Shown here in pieces: positions 53,351-61,768 of a stretch of 64,000 bases of DNA. The position numbers were made by a program, and so were the translations under genes. How positions within the stretch are numbered: position 1 is the stretch's first letter; the number at the start of each line of letters is the position of its first letter. Source of the stretch: Paraburkholderia solitsugae (GTDB lineage Bacteria > Pseudomonadota > Gammaproteobacteria > Burkholderiales > Burkholderiaceae); the NCBI RefSeq assembly GCF_013177695.1, contig NZ_WOEY01000085.1:1-64000 (forward strand), read 5' to 3'. Below the pieces are notes generated by a model. It had not been told where the DNA came from, did not search any database, and was given only the letters and a program-made list of their open reading frames with translations.

Positions 53351-54568
53351 ATGCAAAGCCTTCAGACAAGCAGTCTTTCGACGTACGCCTACGAACCTCG
53401 CGCGATCGATCACGCGGACCCTTATCCTGAGTACGCAGGTCCGATTACGCTCGACGCGCTGATCGGCGAGATCGAGCGCCGCCGGGACGAATTCGATCAG
53501 GTGTCGCATGTTCCGCGCGACATGGTGGCGAAGATGAAACGCGCCGGGATTTTCCGCGCGAGCACGCCGCAGCGTTTCGGCGGCGACGCGCTGCCGCCGC
53601 CGCAATTCCTGCGCATTCTCGAGCGCATTGCGATCGCCGACGGCTCAACCGCGTGGGTCGCCGCGTTCGGCTCGGCGAACACGTATCTCGCCGCACTGCC
53701 GATCGACACGCAACAGCACATTTACGCCACCGGTCCGGACCAGGTTTTCTCCGGCGGCCTCTATCCGCTGCAACCGGCCACGAGGGTATCCGGCGGTTTT
53801 ACGGTTAGCGGTCAATGGCACTTTGCCAGCGGCTGCAAAGGTGCGGACTGGATCGGTGTGGGGATCGGCGGCACGTCTGCCAATTCGGGCGATGCAAACG
53901 CCGGCAAGCCGTTCACCGCCGTATTTCCGGCGCATGAGGTAGAAATTGTCGAGAACTGGAACGTCGTCGGCATGCAAGGCACCGGCAGCCACGACTTGCG
54001 ATTGCAGGACAAATTCGTCGATGCGCAATGGACGTTTGTACGCGGCGGCCAGCCGTTGATCGATGAACCGCTCTACCGCTATCCTGCCGTCGCCTATCAG
54101 GCGCAAGTGCACGCAGCCGTCAATATCGGCCTCGCGCGCGCGGCGCTCGATCTGCTGACGGGCATGTCCGGATCGACCAAAACCACGACCGGCGCGCCGC
54201 GTCTCGCGGATCGCGCTTACTACCGCTCAGGTCTGGCGAAAGCCGAGGCCAACTGGCGCAGTGCCCGCGCGTTTTTCTACGAAGCCGCGGCCACCGCCTG
54301 GCAAACGATCATCACCGGCGACCCCGTCACGCAGGAACAGGCCAACCTGCTGCGCCTGAGCGCGACACACGCCGCGCAAATCTGCGCCGAGGTCGTCATG
54401 CAGGCTTACCAGATGGCGGGCATCGCCGCGATCTACCGCGAGAACCGGCTGCAGCGTCTGGTGCGGGATTCGATCGTCGTGACCCAGCACGCGTTTCTTG
54501 GCGAAGGGACTTACGACGCATCCGGCGCGCTGTTCGCCGGCGTGCCGCCAGTCACGCCTTATCCCTGA
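53351..54568 (+). CDS. acyl-CoA-dehydrogenase-fold flavin-dependent monooxygenase (oxygenase component)
   Basis: A 405-residue protein of the group D flavin monooxygenase branch of the acyl-CoA dehydrogenase superfamily (HsaA/DszC/HpaB-like). The N-terminal helical domain includes VPRDMVAKMKRAGIFRA; the middle beta domain has VSGQWHFASGCKGADWIGVG and VVGMQGTGSHDL. The acyl-CoA dehydrogenase catalytic Glu is not evident. It would hydroxylate an aromatic or heterocyclic compound with reduced FMN/FAD from the reductase encoded next. Substrate unknown. Confidence 0.85.
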   Translation: MQSLQTSSLSTYAYEPRAIDHADPYPEYAGPITLDALIGEIERRRDEFDQVSHVPRDMVAKMKRAGIFRASTPQRFGGDALPPPQFLRILERIAIADGSTAWVAAFGSANTYLAALPIDTQQHIYATGPDQVFSGGLYPLQPATRVSGGFTVSGQWHFASGCKGADWIGVGIGGTSANSGDANAGKPFTAVFPAHEVEIVENWNVVGMQGTGSHDLRLQDKFVDAQWTFVRGGQPLIDEPLYRYPAVAYQAQVHAAVNIGLARAALDLLTGMSGSTKTTTGAPRLADRAYYRSGLAKAEANWRSARAFFYEAAATAWQTIITGDPVTQEQANLLRLSATHAAQICAEVVMQAYQMAGIAAIYRENRLQRLVRDSIVVTQHAFLGEGTYDASGALFAGVPPVTPYP

Positions 54569-54611
54569 TGCACCTGATGCACCAGCACTCCACCACGATG
54601 AGGCAGAGAAC

Positions 54612-55148
54612 GTGACGATCGAAGACATCAGAAAGCGTTTCCGCGACGCCATGGCGTGCCTGCCCGCCGCCGTCAACGTCATCACCACGGACGGCCCAGG
54701 CGGTCGCTGCGGCATCACCGCGAGCGCCGTCTGCTCGGTAACGGACGCGCCGCCGACGATGCTTGTCTGTATCAATCAGGCCAGCTACGTCCACGACGTC
54801 CTTCACCGCAACCGCAACGTGTGCATCAATGTGCTCGCCGCCGAGTACCAGGATCTCGCGCGCGATTTTGCCGGCATGACAGTGAGTTCGATGGACGAGC
54901 GATTCGGACGTCATGCATGGGCGAGCGGACAGACTTCAGTGCCCGTTCTCGCGGATGCGATTGCCAGTCTGGAAGGCGAAATCGTCGACATCAAGACGGT
55001 CGGTTCGCACTCCGTGATGTTCGCGCAGATCCGGCATATTGCACTGCGATCCGATGGTGACGGGCTCATCTATTTCGGGCGGCAGTTCCATCGCCTGACA
55101 CGGCCGGCAGCGGTCACGCCGTCCGCTCATGCGCATACCGGGGGGTAA
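54612..55148 (+). CDS. flavin reductase, HpaC-like
   Basis: A 178-residue FMN-binding split-barrel reductase. It has FRDAMACLPAAVNVITTDG, GITASAVCSVTDAPPTMLVC and NVCINVLAAEYQDLARDFAG, all typical of HpaC-type reductases that supply reduced flavin to two-component monooxygenases. It starts at a GTG at 54612 with GAGG upstream. It lies 43 bp after the oxygenase gene and 2 bp before the next gene. Confidence 0.9.
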   Translation: MTIEDIRKRFRDAMACLPAAVNVITTDGPGGRCGITASAVCSVTDAPPTMLVCINQASYVHDVLHRNRNVCINVLAAEYQDLARDFAGMTVSSMDERFGRHAWASGQTSVPVLADAIASLEGEIVDIKTVGSHSVMFAQIRHIALRSDGDGLIYFGRQFHRLTRPAAVTPSAHAHTGG

Positions 55149-55150
55149 GC

Positions 55151-55876
55151 GTGGAGGTCTGCTTCTTTCTTCTCGTCCACTGCGACGAAATCAATGAAAT
55201 GGGCAAAGCCCGCTCCCCTATCGACCCGTCGTGGCTCGCAGCGGTATCGCGTGACATACCGGAGCTGACGCGTTTCGTGATCCATCTGCCTGCGGAGTCA
55301 CGGGATAGCGACCCGCTGTCGAAGCCCCATGCTTCGAGCCCCTGCTGCGCATTGCAATGGTATTTCGACGATCTCGGCTTGCTCGAAACCACGCTGCAAA
55401 CCAACGGCGCGATGCAGCGGATCGTGGACCACGCAACCCACGCTGCCGAAGTCGATCTCACGTTCGCGCAGCAAGTCATGGCCGTCCGGCCATTCGCCAC
55501 ACCGAGTCCAGGCAAGCCCGGCCATCGCGCTGAACGATGCACCTACCTCGTCAGCTACGAAGGCGAAGCGGAAGATTTCGACGCATGGCTGACGCACTAC
55601 CTCACCCATCATCCGCCGCTGATGGCGCAACTGCCCGGCATTCGCGAGCTGGAAATCTACACGCGACTCGATTTCCGGTCCGGCCTGACTATTCCACGCG
55701 CCACCGCCATGCAGCGTAACAAGGTCGTCTTCGACGATCCCGAAGCGCTTGCAGCGGCCCTCGCGTCGCCGATCCGCGCCCACATGAAGGAGGATTTCAA
55801 CGCATTTCCGCCGTATAGCGGACCCACCCCGCATTTCCCTATGCGCAGCATTTACGGTAATCTGAATCCGATATAA
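55151..55876 (+). CDS. EthD-like protein of unknown function
   Basis: A 241-residue protein that looks like two dimeric alpha/beta-barrel halves (about 1-110 and 125-235); the second contains CTYLVSYEGEAEDFDAWLTH and MAQLPGIRELEIYTRLD, a pattern of EthD/stress-response barrels. It starts at GTG 55151, 2 bp after the reductase stop, with GGGGGT as ribosome site. The place in the operon suggests a lyase or accessory role in the same monooxygenase pathway. The family call is tentative. Confidence 0.75.
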   Translation: MEVCFFLLVHCDEINEMGKARSPIDPSWLAAVSRDIPELTRFVIHLPAESRDSDPLSKPHASSPCCALQWYFDDLGLLETTLQTNGAMQRIVDHATHAAEVDLTFAQQVMAVRPFATPSPGKPGHRAERCTYLVSYEGEAEDFDAWLTHYLTHHPPLMAQLPGIRELEIYTRLDFRSGLTIPRATAMQRNKVVFDDPEALAAALASPIRAHMKEDFNAFPPYSGPTPHFPMRSIYGNLNPI

Positions 55877-55905
55877 ACGCCCCTCATTGCCGGGATCCGA
55901 ACGTC

Positions 55906-56847
55906 ATGACCAAGTCGCACCCCGGCATTACGGATTTGAATCTGCTGCGCGTGTTCCTGGCCATCTCCGACCTGCGCAGCCTGACCGCCGCGGGCGAGCG
56001 ACTCGGCCTGACGCAACCGGCGGTCAGCCATGCGCTGCGCCGTTTGCGTGTGTTGTTCGACGACCCGCTGTTCGTTCGAACACCCACCGGCATGGTCCCG
56101 ACCGACGCCGCTGTGCGCTTGCACGCGCCCCTCACGCAGGCGTTCGGGATCATCAACGTGGCGGTCCAGCAACTCGCGAAATTCGACCCCGCCACCGCGC
56201 AACGGGTCTTCCACGTTTCCATGTCGGACATGTCGGAGTTCTATTTTCTGCCGCCGCTTCTGGCGATGCTCGACCAGAATGCGCGCGGCATCCGCATCGA
56301 GATCGCGAACTTTCCCGTCGACTCGGTCAGCGCCGCCATGCGCAGCGGCAAGATCGATCTGGCGCTCGGCTACGTGCCTGGCCTTGATCCGGGTTGCGTG
56401 AGCAAGACGCTGTTCGTCGACGAACATGTCTGCGTGGTGCGGGCAGGCCACCCGCTACGCAAACAGAAGCCGACCAAGGAAGACCTCGCGGGCTTGCGCT
56501 ACGTCTACGCGAGCACAAACGCAACCGGGCACAGGATGGTCGAGCAATGGCTCGAAGAACTGAATCTGCGGCGGGATATCGTCTTGCGGCTGCCGCATTT
56601 TGTGGTGGCGCCCGAAATCGTTCAACATACCGATCTCGCCGTCATTTTCCCGAGGAGCATTGCGCAGCGCTTTAACCGGAACAAGGCTTTTCGCATCCTT
56701 CCGTTGCCGTTCTCGCTGCCGCCTATCGAAATTCAGGTCCATTCGCACTCGCAGTTCTCGGCGGACCCGGGCATCGCATGGCTGCTCGATGTGATTTACA
56801 CCCTATTCCATCAGCCGTCGGCCGGCACAGAGATGAAACGTATATGA
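55906..56847 (+). CDS. LysR-family regulator, Nod-like subgroup
   Basis: A 313-residue LysR protein. The winged helix reads LTAAGERLGLTQPAVSHALR, with FDDPLFVRTPTGMVPTDAA after it, which is the pattern of the NodD/DntR/NahR/LinR subgroup that senses aromatic compounds. It follows the monooxygenase operon in the same direction by 29 bp and probably controls it. Its last codon overlaps the start of a second LysR gene (ATGA). Confidence 0.92.
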   Translation: MTKSHPGITDLNLLRVFLAISDLRSLTAAGERLGLTQPAVSHALRRLRVLFDDPLFVRTPTGMVPTDAAVRLHAPLTQAFGIINVAVQQLAKFDPATAQRVFHVSMSDMSEFYFLPPLLAMLDQNARGIRIEIANFPVDSVSAAMRSGKIDLALGYVPGLDPGCVSKTLFVDEHVCVVRAGHPLRKQKPTKEDLAGLRYVYASTNATGHRMVEQWLEELNLRRDIVLRLPHFVVAPEIVQHTDLAVIFPRSIAQRFNRNKAFRILPLPFSLPPIEIQVHSHSQFSADPGIAWLLDVIYTLFHQPSAGTEMKRI

Positions 56848-57743
56848 ATCTTAGGGCGTTACAGTGCTTCGTGATTCTGGCGGAGGAGCTCAATTTCAGC
56901 CGCGCGGCCGAGCGGCTGCATATCGCACAGCCGGCGCTGAGCCAGCAGATCCGCTCGCTTGAAGAACGGCTCGGCACGCAGTTGGTCGATCGGGCAAGAC
57001 GCCCGCTGAGTCTGACCGAAGCCGGCCACTACCTCTGCACGGAGGCGCGTCAGATACTGGGTTCGCTGGAACAGGTGTCCCTTACAGCGCAAGAAATTGG
57101 TGTCGGCCGGCGCGGCTGGCTCAGCATCGGCTTCACGCGCTCGGCGATGTACAGCATCCTGCCGCCCGCGCTCAAGGCATTTCATAACGCCTTCCCGCAG
57201 GTCGAACTCAAGCTCTTCGAGTTGCTCACCGAGGAGCAAACCGATGCGTTGCGCGACATGCGTATTCACATCGGCATTGGGCGGCAGCCGCTGGCGATTG
57301 ATGGCTGCACATCCTATCCGCTGCTGCGTGAGCGCGTCATGGTCGCGCTCGAACCGGGCCATCCGCTTGCGGCGCACAAGACCGTGCGGATTGCGGACCT
57401 CGCCGATACGCCATTGATTTTGTATCCGAAGCACCAGAACGCGCAGTTCAAACGCTCGGTGCAGACGCTCTATCGCGATGCGGGTGTGACCCCGGTTGTC
57501 GCTCACCAGGCCTATGAAATTCAAACCGCAATTGCACTCGTAGCAGCGGGCCTGGGCGTGACGTTCATCGGCGAATCGGTTGCGCGGCACGGACGCACCG
57601 ACGTCGTGTTCCGCCATCTCTCCGGTCCCGGCTCGTCGTACCGATCGACGCTCGCCGCCACCTTCCGCACCGACGACGCGTCGCCTCATCTGCGTGCATT
57701 TCTCACCTGCCTCCCCGCTCCGCTTGCTGACGCTGCACTATAA
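56844..57743 (+). CDS. LysR-family regulator, BenM/CatM-like
   Basis: A 299-residue LysR protein. The helix-turn-helix reads FSRAAERLHIAQPALSQQIR, as in BenM/CatM/CbnR. The start at 56844 overlaps the upstream LysR stop by 4 bp; a longer frame upstream lacks homology. The effector domain runs from about 90 to 290. It may regulate the transporter/LigJ/LigK operon 248 bp downstream, where an inverted repeat lies, in the manner of galR-type regulators of gallate genes. Confidence 0.92.
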   Translation: MNLRALQCFVILAEELNFSRAAERLHIAQPALSQQIRSLEERLGTQLVDRARRPLSLTEAGHYLCTEARQILGSLEQVSLTAQEIGVGRRGWLSIGFTRSAMYSILPPALKAFHNAFPQVELKLFELLTEEQTDALRDMRIHIGIGRQPLAIDGCTSYPLLRERVMVALEPGHPLAAHKTVRIADLADTPLILYPKHQNAQFKRSVQTLYRDAGVTPVVAHQAYEIQTAIALVAAGLGVTFIGESVARHGRTDVVFRHLSGPGSSYRSTLAATFRTDDASPHLRAFLTCLPAPLADAAL

Positions 57744-57792
57744 GTAAAAGCCTATACAAGCATAAGCAAGCAGTCTTGGACTCGCCGTCCGG

Positions 57793-57948
57793 GCGTTCTT
57801 ATCATTGGCTTCATGCTTCAGCCACCGCCCATGCATGAGCGCATCCGCCCATGCAGACACGAGTGGTGGCCCCTGAAGTCCGGCCGTCAAACGCGCGGCC
57901 AACGGGACGCTGCCGGCGTTCGATCCGGCAGGCCAACCATAAGAACGC
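57793..57948. promoter_or_regulatory. long-arm inverted repeat upstream of the transporter/ligJ/ligK operon
   Basis: GCGTTCTTATCATTGGCT (57793-57810) and GGCCAACCATAAGAACGC (57931-57948) are inverted copies matching at 15 of 18 positions, with the outer 10 bp identical. The arms flank the middle of the 247-bp regulatory region and could be two sites of a looping regulator or a large RNA stem. The region contains no gene. Confidence 0.5.
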
Positions 57949-57990
57949 CGCCACGGCTCATGAAGCCGTCGCAGCAAGGTAGGAGACAGC

Positions 57991-59313
57991 ATGACCTCAT
58001 TCGACGAAGCCGCGACCATGCGCAAAGTGTACGGGCGATTGATGCCCCTGCTCTTCGCGATGATGTTCTTCAACTATCTGGACCGGATCAATATCGGTTT
58101 CGCCGCGCTGGACATGAACAAGCAACTGGGATTCAGTCCGGCGGTGTTCGGTTTCGCGGGCAGCATCTTCTTTTTCGGCTACATGTTGCTGGAAGTGCCG
58201 AGCAACCTGTTGCTGCATCGGGTCGGCGCGCGCCGCTGGATCGCGCGCATTCTGCTGACATGGGGCGCGGTCGCGGCAGCCACCGCCTTCGTCTTCAACG
58301 ATTCGAGCTTCTATGTCTTGCGCTTTCTGCTGGGCGTGATGGAAGCGGGCTTCTTGCCGGGCGTGGCGGTCTATCTGACCAAATGGTTTCCGGAGCGTTA
58401 CCGGGCTCGCGCGGTGGGCGGCTACATCATCGCCGGTTCGTTTTCGGCGGTGCTGGGCGGTCCGATCTCGACGACGTTGATGACCTACGCCAACGGTGTG
58501 CTCGGTTTGCAGGGATGGCAATGGATGTTCATCCTCGAAGGCATCCCGGCGATGGCGCTCGGTCTGCTGACGCTGCGCATCATGACCGAACGTCCGGCCG
58601 ACGCCAACTGGCTCTCCGATGACGAAAAATGCTGGCTCGAGTCGACGCTTGCGGCAGAACGCGAGACCGTTGGCGGCAACACCCATTTTCCACTGTTGCG
58701 CGTGGCGAGCGACATCCGCGTATGGAGCCTCGCGTGTCTGTTCGGCTGCGCGCTGGTCGGCATCTATGGTCTGTTCCTCTGGCTGCCGCAGATCGTCAAG
58801 AGTCTCGGCCATCTGAGCAATATCGAGGTCGGCTTTCTGTCCGCCGCGCCGCCACTGCTCGGCGTATTGGGCACCTTCCTGATCAGCCGCAGTTCCGACC
58901 GCACCGGCGACCGCAAGAAGCATCTCGCCTTCGTGTATGGCATGAGCGCGCTGGCGATTGCCGGCAGCGCGTACGCGCCGAACCCCGTGATCGCCTATGC
59001 GCTGCTGTGTCTGACCGGTTTGTTCATCTACGCGGGTAACCCGCTGTTCTGGAGCCTCGCGTCGTCGTTCAGAACCGGTGCCGCGGGCGCCGCGACGATT
59101 GCGTTGATCAACACCATCGCGCAGTTCGGCGGTCTGGTCGGTCCCTGGAGCATCGGGCTGGTGCGCAATGCGACCGGCAACTTCAAGCTGGCTTTGCTGA
59201 CGATTGCGGCGTTTCTGGTAGTCGCGACGATCATCGCACTCGTGATGCGCGTCACGCCGACTGAAGATGAAACGGCCTCGCTTGCGGCCGGCGATCCCGC
59301 CCCGCGCGCTTGA
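57991..59313 (+). CDS. MFS transporter, anion:cation symporter (ACS) family
   Basis: A 440-residue transporter of the ACS family (phthalate/tartrate/galactonate permeases). It has FFNYLDRINIGFAALDM in helix 1, YMLLEVPSNLLLHRVGARRW in helices 2-3, and LGVMEAGFLPGVAVYLTKWF in helix 4. Twelve helices are predicted. TAGGAGACAGC precedes the ATG. It is 100 bp upstream of the ligJ-type gene and presumably imports the aromatic or tricarboxylic acid processed by the enzymes. Confidence 0.92.
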   Translation: MTSFDEAATMRKVYGRLMPLLFAMMFFNYLDRINIGFAALDMNKQLGFSPAVFGFAGSIFFFGYMLLEVPSNLLLHRVGARRWIARILLTWGAVAAATAFVFNDSSFYVLRFLLGVMEAGFLPGVAVYLTKWFPERYRARAVGGYIIAGSFSAVLGGPISTTLMTYANGVLGLQGWQWMFILEGIPAMALGLLTLRIMTERPADANWLSDDEKCWLESTLAAERETVGGNTHFPLLRVASDIRVWSLACLFGCALVGIYGLFLWLPQIVKSLGHLSNIEVGFLSAAPPLLGVLGTFLISRSSDRTGDRKKHLAFVYGMSALAIAGSAYAPNPVIAYALLCLTGLFIYAGNPLFWSLASSFRTGAAGAATIALINTIAQFGGLVGPWSIGLVRNATGNFKLALLTIAAFLVVATIIALVMRVTPTEDETASLAAGDPAPRA

Positions 59314-59413
59314 GAACCCCGCCTGAAGGAATAGCGAATGCACAGCGCGAACATATAAGCGCCCGCAAGCACAGGTAAGCACTCACAAGGAGACCCAACG
59401 GGTTTTTCACACC

Positions 59414-60454
59414 ATGATCATCGATTGCCACGGTCACTACACCACCTCTCCGCCGCAGCACGAGGCCTGGCGCGCGCAGCAGATCGCCGCGCTGAAAAAC
59501 GGCGGCTCGCCGCCACCGCGCCCTGTCATCACCGACGACGAAATTCGCGAAAGCATCGAAACCGGCCAGATTCGCATCCAGCGCGAACGCGGCACCGACC
59601 TCACGATTTTTTCGCCGCGCGCCGCCGGCATGGGGCATCACCTCGCCACGGCCGAGGCCAACGCGGTCTGGTCGAGCGAATCCAACGATCTGATTCATCG
59701 CGTGGTTTCACTGTTTCCGCGCAACTTTGTCGGCGTATGTCAGTTGCCGCAGGCTCCGGGCGTGGCCCCGGCCAATTGCATCGCCGAATTGCGGCGCTGC
59801 GTAGAAGAGCTGGGCTTCGTCGGCTGCAATCTGAATCCGGACCCGTCCGGCGGACACTGGTCGGGGCTGCCGCTTACGGACCGCTCGTGGTATCCGCTCT
59901 ATGAAGCGATGGTGGACCTGAACGTGCCCGCGATGATCCACGTGTCGTCGTCGTGCAATCCGAATTTTCATGCGACGGGTGCGCATTACATCAACGGCGA
60001 CACGTCCGCGTTCATGCAGTTGCTGCAGGGCGATCTGTTCGCCGACTTTCCGAGCCTGCGCTTCATCATTCCACATGGCGGCGGCGCGGTGCCCTATCAC
60101 TGGGGACGCTACCGCGGGCTCGCGCAGGACATGAAGCGGCCGCTGCTCAGCGAGTACCTGATGAAGAACGTGTTCTTCGATACTTGCGTGTACCACCAGC
60201 CCGGTGCCGAACTGCTCGCCAAGGTCATTCCGGTGGAGAACATTCTGTTCGCGTCGGAAACCATCGGCGCGGTTCAGGGTATCGATCCGGAAACCGGCCA
60301 CTACTACGACGACACGCGGCGCTACATCGACGCAATCGAATGGCTTAGCGCGGCGGATCGTCAGCGTATCTACGAAGACAACGCCCGCGCGGTGTACCCG
60401 CGGCTGTCACATCAGCTTGAGCAACAATTCGCCACGCAAGGGGCAACGGCATGA
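59414..60454 (+). CDS. ligJ: 4-oxalomesaconate hydratase, LigJ type
   Basis: A 346-residue amidohydrolase-superfamily enzyme that closely follows LigJ throughout. It starts MIIDCHGHYTT (metal ligands DCHGH) and continues with TIFSPRAAGMGHHLATAEAN, NLNPDPSGGHWSGLPLTDR, and IPHGGGAVPYHWGRYRGLAQ. LigJ hydrates 4-oxalomesaconate to 4-carboxy-4-hydroxy-2-oxoadipate in the protocatechuate 4,5-cleavage and gallate pathways. The next gene, its functional successor, overlaps by 4 bp, which strengthens the call. Confidence 0.92.
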   Translation: MIIDCHGHYTTSPPQHEAWRAQQIAALKNGGSPPPRPVITDDEIRESIETGQIRIQRERGTDLTIFSPRAAGMGHHLATAEANAVWSSESNDLIHRVVSLFPRNFVGVCQLPQAPGVAPANCIAELRRCVEELGFVGCNLNPDPSGGHWSGLPLTDRSWYPLYEAMVDLNVPAMIHVSSSCNPNFHATGAHYINGDTSAFMQLLQGDLFADFPSLRFIIPHGGGAVPYHWGRYRGLAQDMKRPLLSEYLMKNVFFDTCVYHQPGAELLAKVIPVENILFASETIGAVQGIDPETGHYYDDTRRYIDAIEWLSAADRQRIYEDNARAVYPRLSHQLEQQFATQGATA

Positions 60455-61131
60455 ATCTCACTACGAATCCCATCGGATGGCGCGAACATGAATCCGCGCC
60501 TCAGGCAAACCCGGCAACGCTCGACGCATTGCGTGAGCTGGCAGTTTCGCTACTCAGCGACAACATGGCACGCGCGAGCGGCATGGTCGGCTTGCGGCCG
60601 TATCACCAGCCCAGGCCGATGGCCGGTACCGCGGTCACTGTCCACACTCGTCCCGGCGATAACCTCGCGATCCACCGCGCGTTCGACTTTTGCCGGCCGG
60701 GCGACGTGCTCGTGATCGACGGCGCCGGCGAACTGACGCAGGCGCTGATGGGCGAGATCATGGCCAGCTTCGCGGAGAGCCTGGGCGTGCAGGGCCTCGT
60801 GATCGACGGTGCGATCCGCGATGTCGGCGCGCTACGTCAGCGCGATTTCCCGGTGTACGCGCGTGGCGTAACGCATCGGGGGCCGTACAAGAACGGGCCC
60901 GGTGAGATCAACGTGCCGGTCACGGTCGGCGGGATGGTGGTGCATCCGGGGGATATCATCGTGGGCGACGAAGACGGATTGCTCGCGATCTCGCCTGCCG
61001 ATGTGGAAGCGGTGATCGAAGGCGCACGGCGGCAGCATGCGAAAGAAACGGCGGCGTTGAAGTCGATCGCCAATGGAAGTTTCGACCGTTCGTGGGTTTT
61101 GCCGCATCGCGACCGGATGATGAACGGCTGA
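60451..61131 (+). CDS. ligK: 4-carboxy-4-hydroxy-2-oxoadipate aldolase, LigK/GalC type
   Basis: A 226-residue RraA-fold class II pyruvate aldolase. It has the substrate/metal region IDGAIRDVGALRQRDFPVYA and the strand-turn VGGMVVHPGDIIVGDEDGL. CHA aldolases split 4-carboxy-4-hydroxy-2-oxoadipate into pyruvate and oxaloacetate. The ATGA overlap with ligJ shows tight coupling. RraA itself is shorter (about 160 residues), so this longer form favours the aldolase. Confidence 0.91.
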   Translation: MNLTTNPIGWREHESAPQANPATLDALRELAVSLLSDNMARASGMVGLRPYHQPRPMAGTAVTVHTRPGDNLAIHRAFDFCRPGDVLVIDGAGELTQALMGEIMASFAESLGVQGLVIDGAIRDVGALRQRDFPVYARGVTHRGPYKNGPGEINVPVTVGGMVVHPGDIIVGDEDGLLAISPADVEAVIEGARRQHAKETAALKSIANGSFDRSWVLPHRDRMMNG

Positions 61132-61232
61132 CTTCACGCGCGGCGCTGAAGCGGGCATGATGCTGATGGTTCGCCGCGCCTCATGAGTCGCGGTTGTATC
61201 ATTGGCTCAACCCTGCAGGAATCGTGTGCCCG

Positions 61233-61655
61233 ATGGCGCAACTTACGGCGAAATTCATGGCGGAATATCTGAACGCTGCAATGCTCCTTGAACTCGCGCA
61301 ACGTGCGGAGCAGCGCGCTGCCGCGCCATGCATGTGTACCCGAACACCGCTGGATGGTTGGCAATCACAGCCGCTTTCTCTCGACGAAACGCAGTTCAAG
61401 GAAGTCGGCACGCTTGCACCGGAAGACGATCCGGAACCCACATTCAGCGAATACCTGCCGGGCAAAGCGAACTACTGGTCTGCCGACACGCCCATCGCCC
61501 CGCGCTACTTCCCGTACAACCGCTGTGCCGTCTGGCAGTGCTCGTTGTGCAGCCGTCTTTATCTGCGATACACGGAAGGCGGTGGCTACTTCGTCGACCG
61601 CAGGATTCGCGCTGTGCAGTCAACACTGATCGAGGACGTTCCGCTTCCTGAGTGA
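61233..61655 (+). CDS. unknown protein with cysteine motifs
   Basis: A 140-residue soluble protein that I do not recognise. It has CMC near residue 33 and CSLC near 107 plus a further Cys, a possible metal-binding arrangement. A conserved-looking core runs from LDGWQSQPLSLDETQF to the aromatic-rich end of the protein (LYLRYTEGGGYFVDRRIRAV). The ATG at 61233 is a cautious start; a TTG at 61194 would add 13 residues, and neither has a strong ribosome site. Genes on both sides are unrelated. Confidence 0.65.
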   Translation: MAQLTAKFMAEYLNAAMLLELAQRAEQRAAAPCMCTRTPLDGWQSQPLSLDETQFKEVGTLAPEDDPEPTFSEYLPGKANYWSADTPIAPRYFPYNRCAVWQCSLCSRLYLRYTEGGGYFVDRRIRAVQSTLIEDVPLPE

Positions 61656-61768
61656 CACCGGAGGCGCTTCTTCGCCTGTGACGCTTGAGGTTCTTTCCCG
61701 GGAGCATCCGCGAGGTTCGCGGTGATTCCCCCGTAGCAACGCGCGCCGCATCCTCGCAACGCGCAGAC

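Noticed and set aside
57997..59382. A 461-codon frame antisense to the ACS transporter
   Set aside because: Extremely Arg/Gln/His-rich sequence expected from the reverse of hydrophobic codons; the transporter is well supported.
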